In this document: in pieces, positions 6,287 to 7,254 of the stretch
How the letters are laid out: each line of letters opens with the position of its first letter
Numbering within the stretch: position 1 is the stretch's first letter
NCBI GenBank assembly: GCA_026388495.1
Contig: JAPLJQ010000335.1
Span: forward strand, 1 to 7,254
DNA: 7,254 bases
From: Deltaproteobacteria bacterium
Lineage (GTDB): Bacteria > Desulfobacterota > Syntrophia > Syntrophales > UBA2185
Direction: 5' to 3'
Notes under the pieces: model-generated
Databases searched by the model: none
Seen by the model: the letters and a program-made list of their open reading frames with translations, nothing else
What the model was told of the DNA's origin: nothing
Translations under genes and position numbers: made by a program

Positions 6287-6304
6287 GCTCAGATAAAAAA
6301 ATAA
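6277..6304 (-). promoter_or_regulatory. Probable promoter of the barrel-nikMNQO operon (extended -10)
   Basis: On the minus strand TGT-TACGAT (6285-6277) has a TGn extension plus four of six -10 bases. The -35 (TTATTT at 6304-6299, 16-base spacer) is poor. It is called because the -10 occupies the same place in the NikR half-site as in the nikR promoter. Confidence 0.4.
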
Positions 6305-6309
6305 TACGG

Positions 6310-6726
6310 CTACCCGATCTCCCGCCCCGTGCTGGACATGCTCAGGGTCCCGTGACGGACTCCCTTGATGGAGGTCAGGGCGTCGGCCAGCTTCTGCACA
6401 TCTTCGGCCTTCCCCCGGGCGGCCACGATCTCCAGGCAATTGTGGTGATCGAGGTGGATGTGCTGGGTCGAGATGATTACCCCCTGGAACTCATGCTGGG
6501 TGTCGGTCACTCTTGAGAGGACGTCCCGCTTGTGGTGATCGTAGATCAGCGTGATGGCGCCGGCCACATCGCGGCCTTCTCTCCATTCCCTCTGGACCAG
6601 CTCTTGGCGGATCATGTCCCGCAGGGCTTCGGAGCGGTTTGTGTACTGCCTTTCCCGGATCAGGGCATCGAAACTCTCCAGGAGGGGTTTTTCCAGGGAA
6701 ACCCCGAAACGAACCAGTTCGGACAT
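6310..6726 (-). CDS. nikR: Nickel-responsive transcriptional regulator NikR
   Basis: The 138-residue protein is a full-length NikR. The N-terminal ribbon-helix-helix DNA-binding domain (about 1-47) starts MSELVRFGVSLEKPLLESFD and continues with TNRSEALRDMIRQ. The C-terminal ACT-like domain carries the nickel ligands H78 (QHEF), H89 and H91 (QHIHLDHH) and C97 (NCLEI), each offset by two from E. coli H76, H87, H89 and C95. NikR is a tetramer that binds DNA when loaded with nickel and represses nickel uptake. Here it lies directly upstream of the nickel importer genes on the same strand. It has its own promoter, whose -10 is covered by a NikR operator, so autoregulation is predicted. The ribosome binding site is modest (GGTG). 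The stop lies 80 bases before the barrel gene; a run of seven T follows it, but without a good stem, so read-through into the barrel gene remains possible. Confidence 0.97.
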   Translation of the reverse strand: MSELVRFGVSLEKPLLESFDALIRERQYTNRSEALRDMIRQELVQREWREGRDVAGAITLIYDHHKRDVLSRVTDTQHEFQGVIISTQHIHLDHHNCLEIVAARGKAEDVQKLADALTSIKGVRHGTLSMSSTGREIG

Positions 6727-6738
6727 CGTCAGTTCACC

Positions 6739-6765
6739 GTATTACGTTTTTTGGTTTCATAACAC
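6739..6765 (-). promoter_or_regulatory. NikR operator upstream of nikR (autoregulatory)
   Basis: On the minus strand GTGTTAT-N13-GTAATAC is an interrupted palindrome with one mismatch per half-site to GTGTTAC-N13/14-GTAACAC. It covers the -10 and probable start of the nikR promoter and ends 12 bases before the ATG, a classic repressor position. Confidence 0.8.
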
Positions 6766-6783
6766 AGCCAAACGTTCTGTCAA
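6756..6783 (-). promoter_or_regulatory. Promoter of nikR
   Basis: A perfect -35 TTGACA (6783-6778) is followed after 16 bases by TATGAA (6761-6756, four of six), preceded by TGT as an extended -10. Transcription would begin near 6749, about 23 bases before the start codon and inside the NikR operator. Confidence 0.7.
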
Positions 6784-6812
6784 GCTTTTTTTGTGTCATG
6801 AATGAAACAATT

Positions 6813-6826
6813 ATCAGTAAACTGAT
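6813..6826 (-). repeat. Short palindrome after the GH94-type gene
   Basis: ATCAGT-AA-ACTGAT is a perfect 14-base inverted repeat, 46 bases past the stop at 6873 in the direction of transcription. On the minus strand it is followed by AATTGTTT, at best a weak T-rich tail. It may be a feeble terminator separating this gene from nikR. Confidence 0.3.
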
Positions 6827-6872
6827 CGCGGGTGACGACCATGCATTTGGCAATCAGACGATGGCAACAAAG

Positions 6873-7254
6873 CTACACTGGACTAAGCCGAATTGGCATC
6901 ACGACCACCCCTACGAAGTGTTCACTGTGATCGTCCACCAGAGGAATCATCTGCTCCCGTTGCACGACCCCGTCAACGGTCACGCTCCCCTCATCTTCAC
7001 CCGCGTGTCCCTGCACGACCTTTATATGGTAGATGGTCTCCCGGTACCGGTAGTGCACCGTGAAGCCCTCCCAATCGGCAGGGAGACAGGGCTCGACATG
7101 CAGTTTGTCACCTTCGAGTCTCAGCCCCAGGAGTGATTCCACGATCAGCCGGTACATCCATCCGGCTGATCCCGTGTACCACGTCCATCCGCCGCGACCC
7201 GTGTGGGGCGGGACTGCATAGACGTCAGCCGCGACAACGTAGGGCTCCACTTTG
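6873..7254 (-). CDS. GH94-type glycosidase/phosphorylase, C-terminal part (cyclic beta-1,2-glucan synthetase or cellobiose-phosphorylase-like)
   Basis: The frame is open to the right edge, so the gene's 5' part is outside the window; about 126 C-terminal residues are present before the TAG at 6875-6873. The peptide begins KVEPYVVAADVYAVPPHTGR and contains GGWTWYTGSAGWMYR, a signature of the (alpha/alpha)6-barrel of glycoside hydrolase family 94. Next come LLGLRLEGDKLHVEPCLP and a C-terminal beta-sandwich-like stretch with VDG and IPLVDD. That layout matches both cellobiose phosphorylases and the very large NdvB-type synthetases that make cyclic beta-1,2-glucan. The missing N-terminus is needed to choose, but the short tail resembles the NdvB type. 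It is transcribed toward nikR, 146 bases away, and nikR has its own promoter, so a functional link to nickel is not implied. Confidence 0.85.
   Translation of the reverse strand, partial: KVEPYVVAADVYAVPPHTGRGGWTWYTGSAGWMYRLIVESLLGLRLEGDKLHVEPCLPADWEGFTVHYRYRETIYHIKVVQGHAGEDEGSVTVDGVVQREQMIPLVDDHSEHFVGVVVMPIRLSPV

Noticed and set aside
6639..7136. Plus-strand frame of 165 codons across the nikR promoter and the GH94 gene
   Set aside because: It runs antisense to two well-supported genes and across the NikR operator, and its translation resembles no family.

Overview
The window looks like chromosome from an anaerobic or facultatively anaerobic Gram-negative bacterium, most likely a deltaproteobacterium (Desulfobacterota-like). 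The grounds are an outer-membrane beta-barrel gene, a Dcu-type anaerobic dicarboxylate carrier, a NikR regulator, and two NikR-type operators that fit the GTGTTAC-N13/14-GTAACAC pattern reported for deltaproteobacteria. Only the truncated gene at the left edge is on the plus strand; everything else reads on the minus strand. I see no RNA genes, insertion sequences, CRISPR arrays or integration sites.

Left part (1-2504): the last 43 codons of a C4-dicarboxylate transporter (3-134) converge on a compact two-[4Fe-4S] protein related to epoxyqueuosine reductase QueG (190-906). Then come a secreted, cysteine-free, probably all-helical protein of unknown function (1113-2018) and, 5' of it on the same strand, a universal stress protein (2079-2504). 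The last two are 60 bases apart and may be co-transcribed.

Centre (2727-6726): a complete nickel-uptake locus. In transcription order (right to left) it holds nikR (6726-6310), an outer-membrane beta-barrel gene (6229-5453), a fused nikMN substrate-specificity subunit (5405-4365), nikQ (4267-3458) and nikO (3461-2727). NikMN, NikQ and NikO form an ECF-type ABC importer in the inner membrane. The barrel probably handles metal entry at the outer membrane, and NikR senses nickel. Two inverted-repeat operators support this: one lies over the nikR promoter (6739-6765) and one just upstream of the barrel gene (6260-6286). Both place a half-site over an extended -10 element, so nickel-loaded NikR should shut off its own gene and the transport operon. 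A 12-bp bulged hairpin separates nikMN from nikQ; nikQ and nikO overlap by four bases.

Right edge (6873-7254): the C-terminus of a GH94-type protein (cyclic beta-1,2-glucan synthetase / cellobiose-phosphorylase-like), cut by the window end.

Nothing here is a clearly undescribed system. The most interesting points are the barrel gene inside the nickel regulon, the shared operator/promoter architecture, the nikMN-nikQ hairpin, the QueG relative that seems to lack QueG's catalytic aspartate, and the orphan secreted helical protein next to a stress-protein gene.
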